Assembly: GCA_027487485.1 (NCBI GenBank)
Contig: JAIYDN010000021.1
Location: forward strand, 124,001 to 188,000
Origin: Planctomycetaceae bacterium
GTDB taxonomy: Bacteria > Planctomycetota > Planctomycetia > Pirellulales > Pirellulaceae
Direction: 5' to 3'
Length of the DNA: 64,000 bases
In this document: positions 52,354-61,419 of the stretch, piece by piece
Layout of the letters: each line of letters opens with the position of its first letter
How positions within the stretch are numbered: the stretch's first letter is position 1
Position numbers and translations under genes: made by a program
The notes under the pieces: generated by a model
The model's input: only the letters and a program-made list of their open reading frames with translations
What the model was told of the DNA's origin: nothing
Databases searched by the model: none

Positions 52354-52572
52354 CGTGGTAGTGCCCTCGGGGAATTTGGGATCTATCGCGAATTCGCTCA
52401 TTCCTTCCGTGACTGCCGCTCTCCATCAACATCACGTCTCCTTGCATCTATTTTGCTTGGGCGTTGTCGGGAGTCTGTCTAACGGGTGTTGATGCCGATT
52501 CGTATGGATGTCGAAACGTCTTGGCTTGCTGTGCAAACGCTTTTCCACTTTTGCACGTCATCGAGGAAAATG

Positions 52573-53586
52573 ATGCCAAGGAAAACGTTTCGAAGCTACG
52601 GCTTTACGCTGGTTGAATTGTTGGTGGTGATTGCGATCATCGGTATTTTGGTAGGGCTGTTGTTGCCTGCGGTTCAAGCAGCTCGCGAAGCGGCTCGCCG
52701 GATGCAATGCAGCAACAATCTCAAGCAGATTGGATTGGCTTTACATAACTATGAATCTGCCTTCCGTGTTTGGCCATCCCAATCATCTGGACCAACCCAG
52801 GGACGCAACTTTAACGCTCGACGAGGAAGCTGGTTCACCGCGATCCTCCCTTATTTGGAACAAAATGGGGTGTTCAAGTCTTTTGACGACAAGGCTCATT
52901 GGCACGCACCCGAGAATTTTGCTGCGGTTTCCGCCAAAGTCCCTTCGTTCCAGTGCCCGTCCTCGGTCGAACGCAAAGGTTTCGAATGGGCCGTTTTGGT
53001 CGATTACAGCAGCGCGACAAGCACTTCCGCGATCCTTTCCCCAAGATCGTTTTTTGATGGAGCCGTCACGGACTATTCCAATGTCGGCGGCATCGGAACG
53101 CAGCTGAACGCCCTTTTGCCCGCGTCTCAGCAGTTAGCAGACCCACTCAACTCTGGCATTCTTAAAGGCTCGTCGGTTCGGCTCAGCGAGGTATCGGACG
53201 GACTTTCGAATACCCTGATGGCGGTGGAGTGTGCAGGTCGACCCAATTTGTACCAACGCAATCGCTTGGTTCCGGATGGTACAACTCCTAAAACATGGAG
53301 CGGTACAGCCAGCGTGACTCGGCCGTTCCCAACCGGCGGTGTTTGGGCCAGCCATCTCAAAGGCTTCTTAGTGGACGGTGCTCAACCTGATGGCAACACG
53401 CTGGTTAGGCCAGGCATCTGTTCCATCAATTGCAGCAACGACAACGAAGTCTATGCTTTTCACACCAGTGGAGCTAATGTGTTGAAAGCCGACGGTTCCG
53501 TTCAGTTTGTTTCTGCCTCGTTACCCATCGAGCAACTTGCGGCTTGGGTGAGTCGAAATGGTGGCGAAATAGCCACGGTGGAATAA
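52573..53586 (+). CDS. DUF1559 pseudopilin-like protein, first gene of cobalamin operon
   Basis: A 337-residue protein. AGGA five bases upstream favours ATG 52573 over 52570. The type IV prepilin-like leader RSYGFTLVELLVVIAIIG (processing before Phe, then a hydrophobic helix with Glu five residues in) is followed by LPAVQAAREAARRMQCSNN, the DUF1559 signature, and by the C-terminal H-X9-DG motif (HTSGANVLKADG, near 300). DUF1559 is a huge planctomycete family of uncertain role. Here it is riboswitch-controlled and cobQ follows after only 19 bases, so it should be made when cobalamin is short. A surface or periplasmic role in corrinoid capture is inference. Confidence 0.9.
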   Translation: MPRKTFRSYGFTLVELLVVIAIIGILVGLLLPAVQAAREAARRMQCSNNLKQIGLALHNYESAFRVWPSQSSGPTQGRNFNARRGSWFTAILPYLEQNGVFKSFDDKAHWHAPENFAAVSAKVPSFQCPSSVERKGFEWAVLVDYSSATSTSAILSPRSFFDGAVTDYSNVGGIGTQLNALLPASQQLADPLNSGILKGSSVRLSEVSDGLSNTLMAVECAGRPNLYQRNRLVPDGTTPKTWSGTASVTRPFPTGGVWASHLKGFLVDGAQPDGNTLVRPGICSINCSNDNEVYAFHTSGANVLKADGSVQFVSASLPIEQLAAWVSRNGGEIATVE

Positions 53587-53605
53587 CAAGTTGTCCAACC
53601 CTACG

Positions 53606-55225
53606 ATGGCCAAGCAAGCGAAAACACTCATGGTGATGGGGACAAGCTCCTCCGCCGGCAAGAGCCTATTGGTGACTGCCTTGTGCCGTTGTTTTGCGCG
53701 GCGCGGTGTTCGCGTCGCGCCCTTCAAATCGCAGAACATGTCCAACAACGCAGCCGTTTGTTCGGACGGTGCGGAGATCGGTCGGTCGCAAGCGTTGCAG
53801 GCATTCGCAGCTCATGTGCTGCCACATTCGGACATGAATCCGATTCTTCTGAAACCCGAAGGTGCAACCCACTCGCAGGTCATTGTGAACGGTCGACCGC
53901 TCCCCGAGCATCAAGGGCGTTCGCTGGAAGCGTCGGATTATTTTCAGCGAAGGAATGAGCTCTGGGGGTTTGTTACCAGCGCTCTCGACAGAATGCGCGA
54001 TGAATATGAGTTGATCATCATCGAAGGGGCGGGCAGTCCTGCGGAGTTGAACCTGACGGAGGTCGAGATGGTCAACATGTCGGTCGCTCGGTATTGCAAT
54101 GCTTCGGTAATCTTGGTGGGTGACATTGAGCGTGGCGGAGTGTTCGCTCAATTGCTCGGCACGCTTTGGTTGCTTCCAGAAAACGATCGCAAGTTGATAC
54201 GCGGTTTGATTGTGAACAAGTTTCGAGGGGATCTAAGACTGTTCGATCGAGGTGTCGAAATCTTGGAAGATCGCGGGCAGGTTCCCGTCTTAGGGGTCTT
54301 GCCCTGGATTGATGCCCTCAAGTTGCCGGAGGAGGATGCGGTTGCCTTGTTTGATGGAAATGGGAACGAAAAATCAGCATCCCATTCTTCTGCGGATACA
54401 GCGACAGAGACGTCATCGCGGCAATTAGATATTGCGGTTATTCATGTACCCCACATCGCCAATTTCGATGACTTTGATCCCCTCAACAACGAGCCTTCCG
54501 TTCGACTCCGTTACGTTCGAAGTCTTGAACGACTCGGAACCCCGGATGTAATTGTTTTGCCGGGCACCAAAAACACACTGGGCGATTTGCATTGGTTGAA
54601 AGCAGCAGGGCTCGCCGATCGCATTATCCAACTTGCCAAAACTGGCACGCGAATTGTGGGTATTTGCGGAGGGTACCAGATGCTCGGTAAGCACTTGAGC
54701 AATCCTCATTCGATGGAAAACAACTGGATGGAAGCGGAGGGGCTTGGGTTGTTGGACGTGACGACGATCTTTCATCGTGAAAAGCAAACATTCCAAGTCG
54801 AAGCAATGATTGAAGATGGAGCGATTGCGGACAAGACGCAGGGGGAATGCGTTCATGGTTACGAGATCCACGTTGGGCAAACGACCACCTCCAGCCCTTG
54901 GTTAAGACGCATTCGCACGGGTGACCAAGCCGTAGAATCAGCGACTCGGGAATCGAGCTCATTCGAAGCTCTCGATGGTGCGAAGAGCGACGACCATCGT
55001 ATCTGGGGGTGTTATCTGCACGGCCTGTTTCACAACGATGCTTTTCGCCGTGGCTGGCTTAGCTCGCTTGGTGTGGAGCCACGTGCTTGCGATGATCCGA
55101 ATCAACGTTCGTACCATAGCGTGATCAACGAGTCGCTTGACCGTTTAGCGGACGCATTCGAGGCCAACATTGATTTCACTCGTGTCGAACAACTTGTTAT
55201 GAACTCTGAAATGGAACCAAAATAA
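53606..55225 (+). CDS. cobQ: Cobyric acid synthase CobQ
   Basis: A 539-residue enzyme that amidates adenosylcobyrinic acid a,c-diamide to cobyric acid (four amidations, ATP and glutamine). The N-terminal dethiobiotin synthase-like P-loop MGTSSSAGKSLL (about 11-22) and the C-terminal GATase1 nucleophile Cys354 in VGICGGYQML, with GYEIHVG and CYLHGLFHN near the end, are all present. ATG 53606 gives the normal N-terminus; TTG 53591 is an alternative. Its stop overlaps the cobO start (TAATG). As the ring genes are absent, cobyric acid or cobinamide salvage is the likely context, though CobQ normally acts in de novo or diamide salvage. Confidence 0.95.
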   Translation: MAKQAKTLMVMGTSSSAGKSLLVTALCRCFARRGVRVAPFKSQNMSNNAAVCSDGAEIGRSQALQAFAAHVLPHSDMNPILLKPEGATHSQVIVNGRPLPEHQGRSLEASDYFQRRNELWGFVTSALDRMRDEYELIIIEGAGSPAELNLTEVEMVNMSVARYCNASVILVGDIERGGVFAQLLGTLWLLPENDRKLIRGLIVNKFRGDLRLFDRGVEILEDRGQVPVLGVLPWIDALKLPEEDAVALFDGNGNEKSASHSSADTATETSSRQLDIAVIHVPHIANFDDFDPLNNEPSVRLRYVRSLERLGTPDVIVLPGTKNTLGDLHWLKAAGLADRIIQLAKTGTRIVGICGGYQMLGKHLSNPHSMENNWMEAEGLGLLDVTTIFHREKQTFQVEAMIEDGAIADKTQGECVHGYEIHVGQTTTSSPWLRRIRTGDQAVESATRESSSFEALDGAKSDDHRIWGCYLHGLFHNDAFRRGWLSSLGVEPRACDDPNQRSYHSVINESLDRLADAFEANIDFTRVEQLVMNSEMEPK

Positions 55226-55839
55226 TGACTCAGGATACAAACCAGCAGCATAAGGAAAAAATGGTCCGTCTCAATGAGATCAAGGACAAGCAGCTTGCGG
55301 AAGCCAACATTGAAAAAGGTTTGATCATCGTTCATACCGGCGCTGGCAAAGGAAAATCGACAGCCTCCTTCGGAATGGCGATTCGCTCTGTCGGGCAGGG
55401 GATGAAAGTCGCAATTGTCCAGTTCATCAAGGGAGCAATCCCGACCGGGGAAGGGGCTTTCATTGCCAAAATTGCTGAGCTCGGGTTCCCGATTGAAATG
55501 CATACGTTGGGCGAGGGATTCACTTGGAAAACACAGGATCGGGAGCGAGATATTGCAACTGCCGCCAAAGGTTGGGCGAAAGCGGTGGAACTGATGCGAG
55601 ATCCGTCGATCGATCTATTGATTTTGGACGAGCTGAACATCGCAACGAAATACGAATACATTGCTGTCTCCACTGTGATTGAGGAACTGAAAGCCAAACG
55701 AGAGATGCTTCATGTGGTGATTACCGGACGCAATGCCAGTCCGGAACTGATCGAGATCGCCGACCTTGTCTCCGAAATGAAAGTCATCAAGCACCCTTAT
55801 GCACATGGAATCAAGCCGCAGAAGGGGGTTGAGTTCTAG
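55225..55839 (+). CDS. cobO: Corrinoid adenosyltransferase CobO/CobA (BtuR family)
   Basis: A 204-residue ATP:cob(I)alamin adenosyltransferase, forming the Co-C bond of adenosylcobalamin. The P-loop TGAGKGKSTASFG (about 38-50), VAIVQFIKG, and DLLILDELNIA (about 131-141) fit the BtuR/CobO group rather than PduO or EutT. A 30-residue N-terminal tail is present as in BtuR. It supplies the cofactor form required by NrdJ. Starts one base into the cobQ stop. Confidence 0.95.
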   Translation: MTQDTNQQHKEKMVRLNEIKDKQLAEANIEKGLIIVHTGAGKGKSTASFGMAIRSVGQGMKVAIVQFIKGAIPTGEGAFIAKIAELGFPIEMHTLGEGFTWKTQDRERDIATAAKGWAKAVELMRDPSIDLLILDELNIATKYEYIAVSTVIEELKAKREMLHVVITGRNASPELIEIADLVSEMKVIKHPYAHGIKPQKGVEF

Positions 55840-55844
55840 AAGTG

Positions 55845-56519
55845 ATGCAACAAGACCTGTCGGAAACTTCGCATGCAGCAAACTCTGGAACGATCACCTT
55901 GATCTTGGGTGGCGTTCGCAGTGGCAAGAGCCGCTTTGGTGAGCAATTAGCTCATGAGCTGGGTGGAGATTCTGTCTTGTTCGCTGCGACCGCAGAAGCG
56001 CGCGACGAAGAAATGCTGGGTCGAATTCAAAAGCATCGTCTGTCCCGGCCCGAAGCCTGGAAAACTCTGGAGCAACCGTTGCATTTGGGTAAGGCTCTGG
56101 AATCCCTAAGTCCTCTTCCTAAAGTGGTGTTGCTCGATTGCTTAACGCTCTTGGTCAGCAATGTGCTGTGTTCTGTCGAATGGGAACCCTCGACATCTAG
56201 TAAGCTGAGCCCCAGTCAATTCGACCTGGTTCAGCAGATGGTTGATCAAGAGATTGATGCGATTTTGCACTTCGTACAAGAACATCCAGTCCATCTCATT
56301 ATTGTATCGGGCGAAGTGGGGCTTGGGCTCGTTCCCGATAATGCGTTGGGGCGAGCGTTTCGCGATCTACTTGGCTGGACGAACCAGAAAATAGCCAGGC
56401 AAGCGACAGCAACCTACTTCATGCTGGCAGGATTGCCGATCGAGCTCAATTCGATCGCGTCCACCATCCAGGATGCTGCATCAGGTCTGCGCTCGCGATT
56501 AGGAAGGACGGTTCGATGA
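55845..56519 (+). CDS. cobU: Adenosylcobinamide kinase/guanylyltransferase CobU
   Basis: A 224-residue enzyme that phosphorylates adenosylcobinamide and adds GMP to activate it for lower-ligand attachment. The P-loop LGGVRSGKSRFGEQLA (about 21-36) and LIIVSGEVGLGLVPDN are typical of CobU/CobP. ATG 55845, just behind the cobO stop, with a GTG three bases earlier. Overlaps btuF by four bases. Confidence 0.95.
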   Translation: MQQDLSETSHAANSGTITLILGGVRSGKSRFGEQLAHELGGDSVLFAATAEARDEEMLGRIQKHRLSRPEAWKTLEQPLHLGKALESLSPLPKVVLLDCLTLLVSNVLCSVEWEPSTSSKLSPSQFDLVQQMVDQEIDAILHFVQEHPVHLIIVSGEVGLGLVPDNALGRAFRDLLGWTNQKIARQATATYFMLAGLPIELNSIASTIQDAASGLRSRLGRTVR

Positions 56520-57523
56520 GAGGAATCCCTAAGAATTGGCCAAGCACCTGTGCAACGAATGGTTTCGGTGGTGTCGGCTATTTGGTCGTCTTGTCTATCG
56601 TTTTGCTGACTGCTTGCGAGCGCGTGGCGGTAGAGTCACAAGCCCCCGAAGCAACACCACCCGCAGCGGACAACTCCGAAATTCGTTTGGTCGATCGCCT
56701 TGATCGCGAAGTTCGATTCACCAAGATTCCAACCCGAATTGTCTCATTGTCACCGTCGACTACCGAACTTCTCTTTGCTCTCGGGCTAGGCTCATCCGTT
56801 GTCGGAAGGACCGAACATTGCAATTATCCGCCTGAAGCTCTGGAGATTGCTAAAGTCGGAAGCGGAACGCTGGAAGGGATCAGCCGCGAGGCAATCGTCA
56901 ATCTGCAGCCCGACCTTGTTCTTTGCAAGTGGGATAGCCATCAGCCCTTGATCGAGACGTTTGAAAAACTGGGGATTCCCATCGTCGCTTTCGGTCCAGA
57001 GAACATTCAAGACATGTTCAACGAAGCAAGATTGATCGGCAGCATCACCGGCCATCAGGCTCAAGCCGAACAACTGGTCCATCGCATGTCGGATAGGTTG
57101 GATCGATTGAAGGCAGTCGTCAGCTCGATCAATGCGCAGGATCGCAAACGAGTTTTTTATCAGGTTTGGGATGCGCCGCTCATGACAGCCGGTCCTACCT
57201 CGTTCATTGGAGAATTGTTGACGTCCGCTGGTTTCAACAACGTTTTTTCCGACTTGACCAACCGTTACACCCGAGTCAGCTCCGAGGTGCTGGTGGAACG
57301 TGACCCGCAAATCATCTTCGCACCCACGACCCATTCGACGGAAGTTAAACTAGAATCGTTTGCGACTCGGCCAGGTTGGGAAAATGTAACAGCGGTTCGC
57401 GAAGGAAAGATCTATATTATCAATGGGGACCAAGTCTCCCGATGCGGCCCTCGTTTGCTGGATGCGATGGAGCAGATGATTCGTTTGGGATACCCCGATC
57501 TTGCAGCGGGGCTAGATCCTTGA
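56516..57523 (+). CDS. btuF: Cobalamin ABC transporter substrate-binding lipoprotein BtuF
   Basis: A 335-residue lipoprotein of the BtuF/FhuD type, with lipobox LTAC (Cys34). The cobalamin-binding region reads RIVSLSPSTTELLFALGLG (about 78-96), LEGISREAIVNLQPDLVLC, and PTSFIGELLTSAGFNNVF; Trp and Tyr residues around the cleft fit BtuF. It captures cobalamin or corrinoid and hands it to BtuCD. The N-terminal 33 residues before the lipobox are long. Followed by btuC with a four-base overlap (TTGA). Confidence 0.93.
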   Translation: MRGIPKNWPSTCATNGFGGVGYLVVLSIVLLTACERVAVESQAPEATPPAADNSEIRLVDRLDREVRFTKIPTRIVSLSPSTTELLFALGLGSSVVGRTEHCNYPPEALEIAKVGSGTLEGISREAIVNLQPDLVLCKWDSHQPLIETFEKLGIPIVAFGPENIQDMFNEARLIGSITGHQAQAEQLVHRMSDRLDRLKAVVSSINAQDRKRVFYQVWDAPLMTAGPTSFIGELLTSAGFNNVFSDLTNRYTRVSSEVLVERDPQIIFAPTTHSTEVKLESFATRPGWENVTAVREGKIYIINGDQVSRCGPRLLDAMEQMIRLGYPDLAAGLDP

Positions 57524-58533
57524 AGCGTGAGTTACTGATTCTCCTGGTTGCATTTGGATTGTTATTGGCCCTTGCTGTTTCGAGCCTTGCGGTGGGAGCC
57601 GTCCCGATTCCCATGTCGGATGTCGTGGACTGGATGCTCAATAAACAGGATTCTGGGCTGTCGGTAGCGCAACGAACGATACTGTGGGATTTGCGGTTGC
57701 CCCGTATTTTTATTGCGTGTCTTGTGGGAGGTTCGCTAGCCGCAGCCGGTGTTGGATTTCAAGGGCTATTCCGAAACGTGTTGGCGGATCCGTACGTGAT
57801 CGGTGCATCAAGCGGTGCTGCCTTAGGAGCCACCTTGGTGGTGGTAGCCGGAGTCAAGCTCTCTCTGGGGGGGCTGGGGGCATCCGTGATCGGTCCCATG
57901 CTTGGTTCTGTGGCCGTTGTGCTTGTGGTTTTCGTTGTGGGTTCACTTGGACGGCATGCGTCTGCGCTTACCTTGTTGCTGGCGGGAATTGCGATCAGCA
58001 GTATGACCAATGCGATCGTGTCGTTGCTGATGTTTCTCAACGACCAAAAAGCAATCGTGATTTTATCTTGGTTGATGGGTTCGTTGGCAGGAAGCGACTG
58101 GAGCGTGGTGAGGGTAGCAAGCGTTGCTGCTCCCTTGGGTTTTCTTCTGCTCTGGGGACTTGCTCGCCAAATGGACGCCTTTCTCTTGGGGGACTCCGCT
58201 TCGCAGTCGCTTGGTCTAAGCCTGTTGCAATTCCGAATGCTGATGATTGTGGGCGCGAGTTTGTTGACGGCATCGGCAGTGGGGGCTGCAGGAATCATCG
58301 GGTTTGTCGGATTGATCGCCCCTCAGATTGCTAGACTCTTGATCGGAGCCAAGCATTGCTGGTTGATTCCTATGAGCAGCTGTGTTGGGGCAATCATTTT
58401 GGTAGTGGGCGACGCGATCGCTCGAACCGTGGTGGCACCCGCCGAACTTCCGGTTGGCATTGTGACTGCGATGCTCGGCTGCCCTTTCTTCTTGAGTTTG
58501 CTTTTATCCAGCAAGACAGCGGGGAGAATGTAA
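57520..58533 (+). CDS. btuC: Cobalamin ABC transporter permease BtuC
   Basis: A 337-residue inner-membrane permease of the FecCD/BtuC family with about ten TM segments. Conserved LWDLRLPRIFIACLVGGSLA, FQGLFRNVLADPYVIGASSG, and FVGLIAPQIARLL (the coupling-helix neighbourhood) are all present. Starts TTG at 57520, overlapping the btuF stop by four bases; no in-frame ATG is nearby. BtuD follows after one base. Confidence 0.92.
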   Translation: MKRELLILLVAFGLLLALAVSSLAVGAVPIPMSDVVDWMLNKQDSGLSVAQRTILWDLRLPRIFIACLVGGSLAAAGVGFQGLFRNVLADPYVIGASSGAALGATLVVVAGVKLSLGGLGASVIGPMLGSVAVVLVVFVVGSLGRHASALTLLLAGIAISSMTNAIVSLLMFLNDQKAIVILSWLMGSLAGSDWSVVRVASVAAPLGFLLLWGLARQMDAFLLGDSASQSLGLSLLQFRMLMIVGASLLTASAVGAAGIIGFVGLIAPQIARLLIGAKHCWLIPMSSCVGAIILVVGDAIARTVVAPAELPVGIVTAMLGCPFFLSLLLSSKTAGRM

Positions 58534-58534
58534 G

Positions 58535-59353
58535 ATGCCGGACCTGTCCACTCATCAGCTTCATTTCTCGTATACCGATCGACCCGTTTTTGAGCATGTG
58601 TCGATGCATTTGAAGCCGGGTGAGATGCTAGCCCTTCTGGGAGCCAATGGGGCAGGGAAAACGACACTGTTGAAAACGCTCGCCAGGCATCTAAAGCCAA
58701 CGTCAGGTGAGATTTTCTTGGACGCAAAACCACTGACAAAGCTGTCACGGCGTGGCCTGGCCCAGCAGCTGGCCATGATGCCGCAGCATGAGAATCGCGG
58801 TGCCTCGCTCAGCGTTTACGACGTGGTTTCCTTGGGACGCACTCCACATTGCGGTTGGCTCATGCCGCTCAATAACAACGATCGTTCGATTATTGACCAG
58901 GCGCTGAGTTCGACGGGACTGACGGAGCTTCAAAACCGAAGTGTTCACGAAATCTCTGGAGGAGAATGGCGACGAATGATTCTCGCTCGCGCGCTGGCTC
59001 AGGATGCCTCCGTACTGCTACTGGATGAACCAACCTCGGGGCTCGATCTTAAATACCAACACGATTGCCTAGAACGGGTGCGGAATCTAACTCACGATCG
59101 CAAACTCATCACCGTTACGACGTTGCATGACCTGAACCAAGCGGCCATGTTTGCGGACCGCTTGGCTTTGCTGGCCAATCGTGAACTGATTGCCATTGGA
59201 CCACCCGATCAAGTTTTGACGACCGACCTGATTCGCCAGGCTTTTTCAATCGAGGTTGCTATCATGAAGCATCCCATGCACGGAACTCCGTTGGTGGTTC
59301 CATGCTCTGGGGCCATGAGTCGTACCGCCAAGACTCAGGCGAGGTCGACATGA
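58535..59353 (+). CDS. btuD: Cobalamin ABC transporter ATPase BtuD
   Basis: A 272-residue ABC ATPase: Walker A LLGANGAGKTTLLK (about 34-47), signature ISGGEWRRM (140-148) and Walker B VLLLDEPTSGLD (160-171). The Q-loop is MMPQHENRG. Partner of BtuC. The C-terminal extension beyond about residue 250 is not conserved. Overlaps cbiB by four bases. Confidence 0.93.
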   Translation: MPDLSTHQLHFSYTDRPVFEHVSMHLKPGEMLALLGANGAGKTTLLKTLARHLKPTSGEIFLDAKPLTKLSRRGLAQQLAMMPQHENRGASLSVYDVVSLGRTPHCGWLMPLNNNDRSIIDQALSSTGLTELQNRSVHEISGGEWRRMILARALAQDASVLLLDEPTSGLDLKYQHDCLERVRNLTHDRKLITVTTLHDLNQAAMFADRLALLANRELIAIGPPDQVLTTDLIRQAFSIEVAIMKHPMHGTPLVVPCSGAMSRTAKTQARST

Positions 59354-60321
59354 TGGTTGACTTCGCGAAGGTTGGGATACCTCTGGCTGTGATTCTGGTT
59401 GCGATACTCTTTGACATGTTTTTAGGTGATCCACCGAACCGATTTCATCCCGTTGCGTGGATGGGGAACTGGATTGCATACGGAAGACGCGCCGCACCAA
59501 AAACGGGACGATTGGTTCCGTTCCTGGTTGGATTGTTGTTTGTCGCTGGTTCGGTTCTTGCGATGAGCTGCATCGGATACCTATTGCAATTAGGCTGCCA
59601 AACACTTCCTGCCGTTTTGAATGTGGTTGTTCAAGCGGCGATTTTGAATTGCGCCTTCAGCGCTCGATCCCTATCCAATGCAGCGAACCAAGTTTTTGCC
59701 GCATTGAAGGTTGGAAATATTGCTTTGGGAAGGCACGAGGTTTCGTATCATTTAGTCAGTCGTGACACTAGCCAATTGAATGAAGCCCAGCTTGCCGCCG
59801 CGACGATCGAATCCGTCGCTGAAAACACCAGTGATTCCGTCGTTGCTCCCCTGCTGTTCTATTCCTTAGCAGGATTGCCGGGTGCGTTGGTATATCGCTT
59901 TGTAAACACAAGCGATGCGATGTTGGGGTACCGAACGGTGGAATTAGAGTGGCTAGGCAAATCGGCAGCTCGACTCGATGACGTACTGAATTGGATTCCG
60001 GCTCGAATCACCGCCATCTTGATCTTGGTTGCCGCCTTGTTTTCTAAGTGCATGCGAAGGCGGACCGTTGCGAGTGGATTTCGGATCTGGTGGCGCGATC
60101 ATTCCAAGACAGCAAGTCCCAACGCAGGGCATCCGATGAGTGCTGCTGCAGGAGTCCTGGGTGTTGAGCTTGAAAAAGTTGGGCACTATCGACTTGGTCA
60201 GGGACAGCCATTACCGTCCTACAATTCGATCCATGATTCCATTCAGCTTCTTTGGGCTGTCACTTGGCTTAACCTACTTCCTTGTGTTTGCATCCTTGTT
60301 TGGGTAGCTTGGTGGAGATGA
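59350..60321 (+). CDS. cbiB: Adenosylcobinamide-phosphate synthase CbiB
   Basis: A 323-residue membrane enzyme attaching aminopropanol phosphate (or ethanolamine-type side chain) to cobyric acid. ILFDMFLGDPPNRFHPVAWMG near residue 20 is the CbiB/CobD signature; RDTSQLNEAQLAAATIESVAENTSDSVVAP (about 138-166) and AGHPMSAAAGVLGVELEK are the other conserved blocks. About five TM segments. ATG 59350 overlaps the btuD stop. Called CobD in the Pseudomonas scheme; CbiB here to avoid confusion with the next gene. Confidence 0.94.
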   Translation: MMVDFAKVGIPLAVILVAILFDMFLGDPPNRFHPVAWMGNWIAYGRRAAPKTGRLVPFLVGLLFVAGSVLAMSCIGYLLQLGCQTLPAVLNVVVQAAILNCAFSARSLSNAANQVFAALKVGNIALGRHEVSYHLVSRDTSQLNEAQLAAATIESVAENTSDSVVAPLLFYSLAGLPGALVYRFVNTSDAMLGYRTVELEWLGKSAARLDDVLNWIPARITAILILVAALFSKCMRRRTVASGFRIWWRDHSKTASPNAGHPMSAAAGVLGVELEKVGHYRLGQGQPLPSYNSIHDSIQLLWAVTWLNLLPCVCILVWVAWWR

Positions 60322-61400
60322 ATCAAGAACGACTTCCGTTGCCCGAAGCGTACCATGGCGGCATCAACTTTGCGGAACTCGCAGCATTGGGGATCGATCC
60401 TGACAAGGTGATCGACTTTAGTTCGAACATCCTGCCTGATGGCCCTTCACCGAGGGTGCGCGAGGCCCTACTGAAGGCCAGAATCGATCGATATCCAGAT
60501 CGCGAATCGGCGGCGCTTGTAGGGGTGATTTCACGTGTTTACGGGCTTGATGCCAACCGAGTCATGATTGGCAATGGTTGCAGTGAATTGATCCATTTGG
60601 TTGCAAGTGCGTTCCTGAATCGTAACGCTCATGTTTTAGTGTTGGGACCGACATTTTCCGAATATGAACGCGTTTGCAAGCTTCAGGGCTGCCAAGTGAC
60701 TGAGCTGGGAAGCGACCCATCGGAACAGTTTCTTGTTTCACCCTCACGCGTTTTACAGACTTTGGAAGTGAACAAGCCAGAGTTAGTTTGGCTATGCAAT
60801 CCCAACAACCCTACGGGGCGATCGATCCAGTCAAACCATCTGCTTCATTGGCTTGATAGCTTCCCGCGTACACTATTCATAGTCGACGAGTCCTATATCG
60901 AATTCACCGAAGCGTTATCAACGGTTATCCATGCGGATCGCCCGAATCTGATTGTGCTGAGATCTTTAACCAAGTTGCATGCGATTGCAGGGCTTCGGCT
61001 TGGGTTCGCGGTTGCGGCCAAGGAGCTTATTAACGAAATGCGGATGCATCGCATTGCATGGTCCGTCAATGCAATGGCTCAAGTGGCTGGAGCGGCAGCG
61101 GTACAAGATACCGATTATTACCAAGCGGCATTGCTTCGACTTCAGTTCGAAAAGAAACGCTTGGTTGCCAGTCTAAGCCAATTGGGGTTTCTTTCGGTTC
61201 CAAGCGATACTTGTTACTTTCTTTTGCAGGTTGGTGACTCCAGCAAAACCCGTCAGAAATTATTGAACAGGGGGCTGCTGGTTCGATCCTGCGATTCGTT
61301 TGCGTTGAGCGACTTCGTTCGTATCTCGGTCCGTACCAAGTCGGAGAATGATCAGCTGATCGATGCATTGGTACAGTCCAGGGACGCTGGATGGAAATGA
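60318..61400 (+). CDS. cobD: Threonine-phosphate decarboxylase CobD (PLP)
   Basis: A 360-residue fold-type I PLP enzyme that decarboxylates L-threonine phosphate to aminopropanol phosphate, the CbiB substrate. YHGGINFAELAALG at the N-terminus and VIDFSSNILPDGPS are CobD-like and distinguish it from HisC; NPNNPTGR and FIVDESYIEF precede the Schiff-base Lys219 in RSLTKLHAIAG. Starts ATG 60318 inside the cbiB stop and is last in the operon. It closes a coherent set: cobQ, adenosylation, side chain and kinase; cobS, cobT and cobC are not in the window. Confidence 0.92.
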   Translation: MNQERLPLPEAYHGGINFAELAALGIDPDKVIDFSSNILPDGPSPRVREALLKARIDRYPDRESAALVGVISRVYGLDANRVMIGNGCSELIHLVASAFLNRNAHVLVLGPTFSEYERVCKLQGCQVTELGSDPSEQFLVSPSRVLQTLEVNKPELVWLCNPNNPTGRSIQSNHLLHWLDSFPRTLFIVDESYIEFTEALSTVIHADRPNLIVLRSLTKLHAIAGLRLGFAVAAKELINEMRMHRIAWSVNAMAQVAGAAAVQDTDYYQAALLRLQFEKKRLVASLSQLGFLSVPSDTCYFLLQVGDSSKTRQKLLNRGLLVRSCDSFALSDFVRISVRTKSENDQLIDALVQSRDAGWK

Positions 61401-61419
61401 GAGCTTGAAGCTTGAAGGC

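Noticed and set aside
52354-52572. Intrinsic terminator as riboswitch expression platform
   Set aside because: I found no stem followed by a U-tract between the aptamer and the DUF1559 start, so no terminator is reported.
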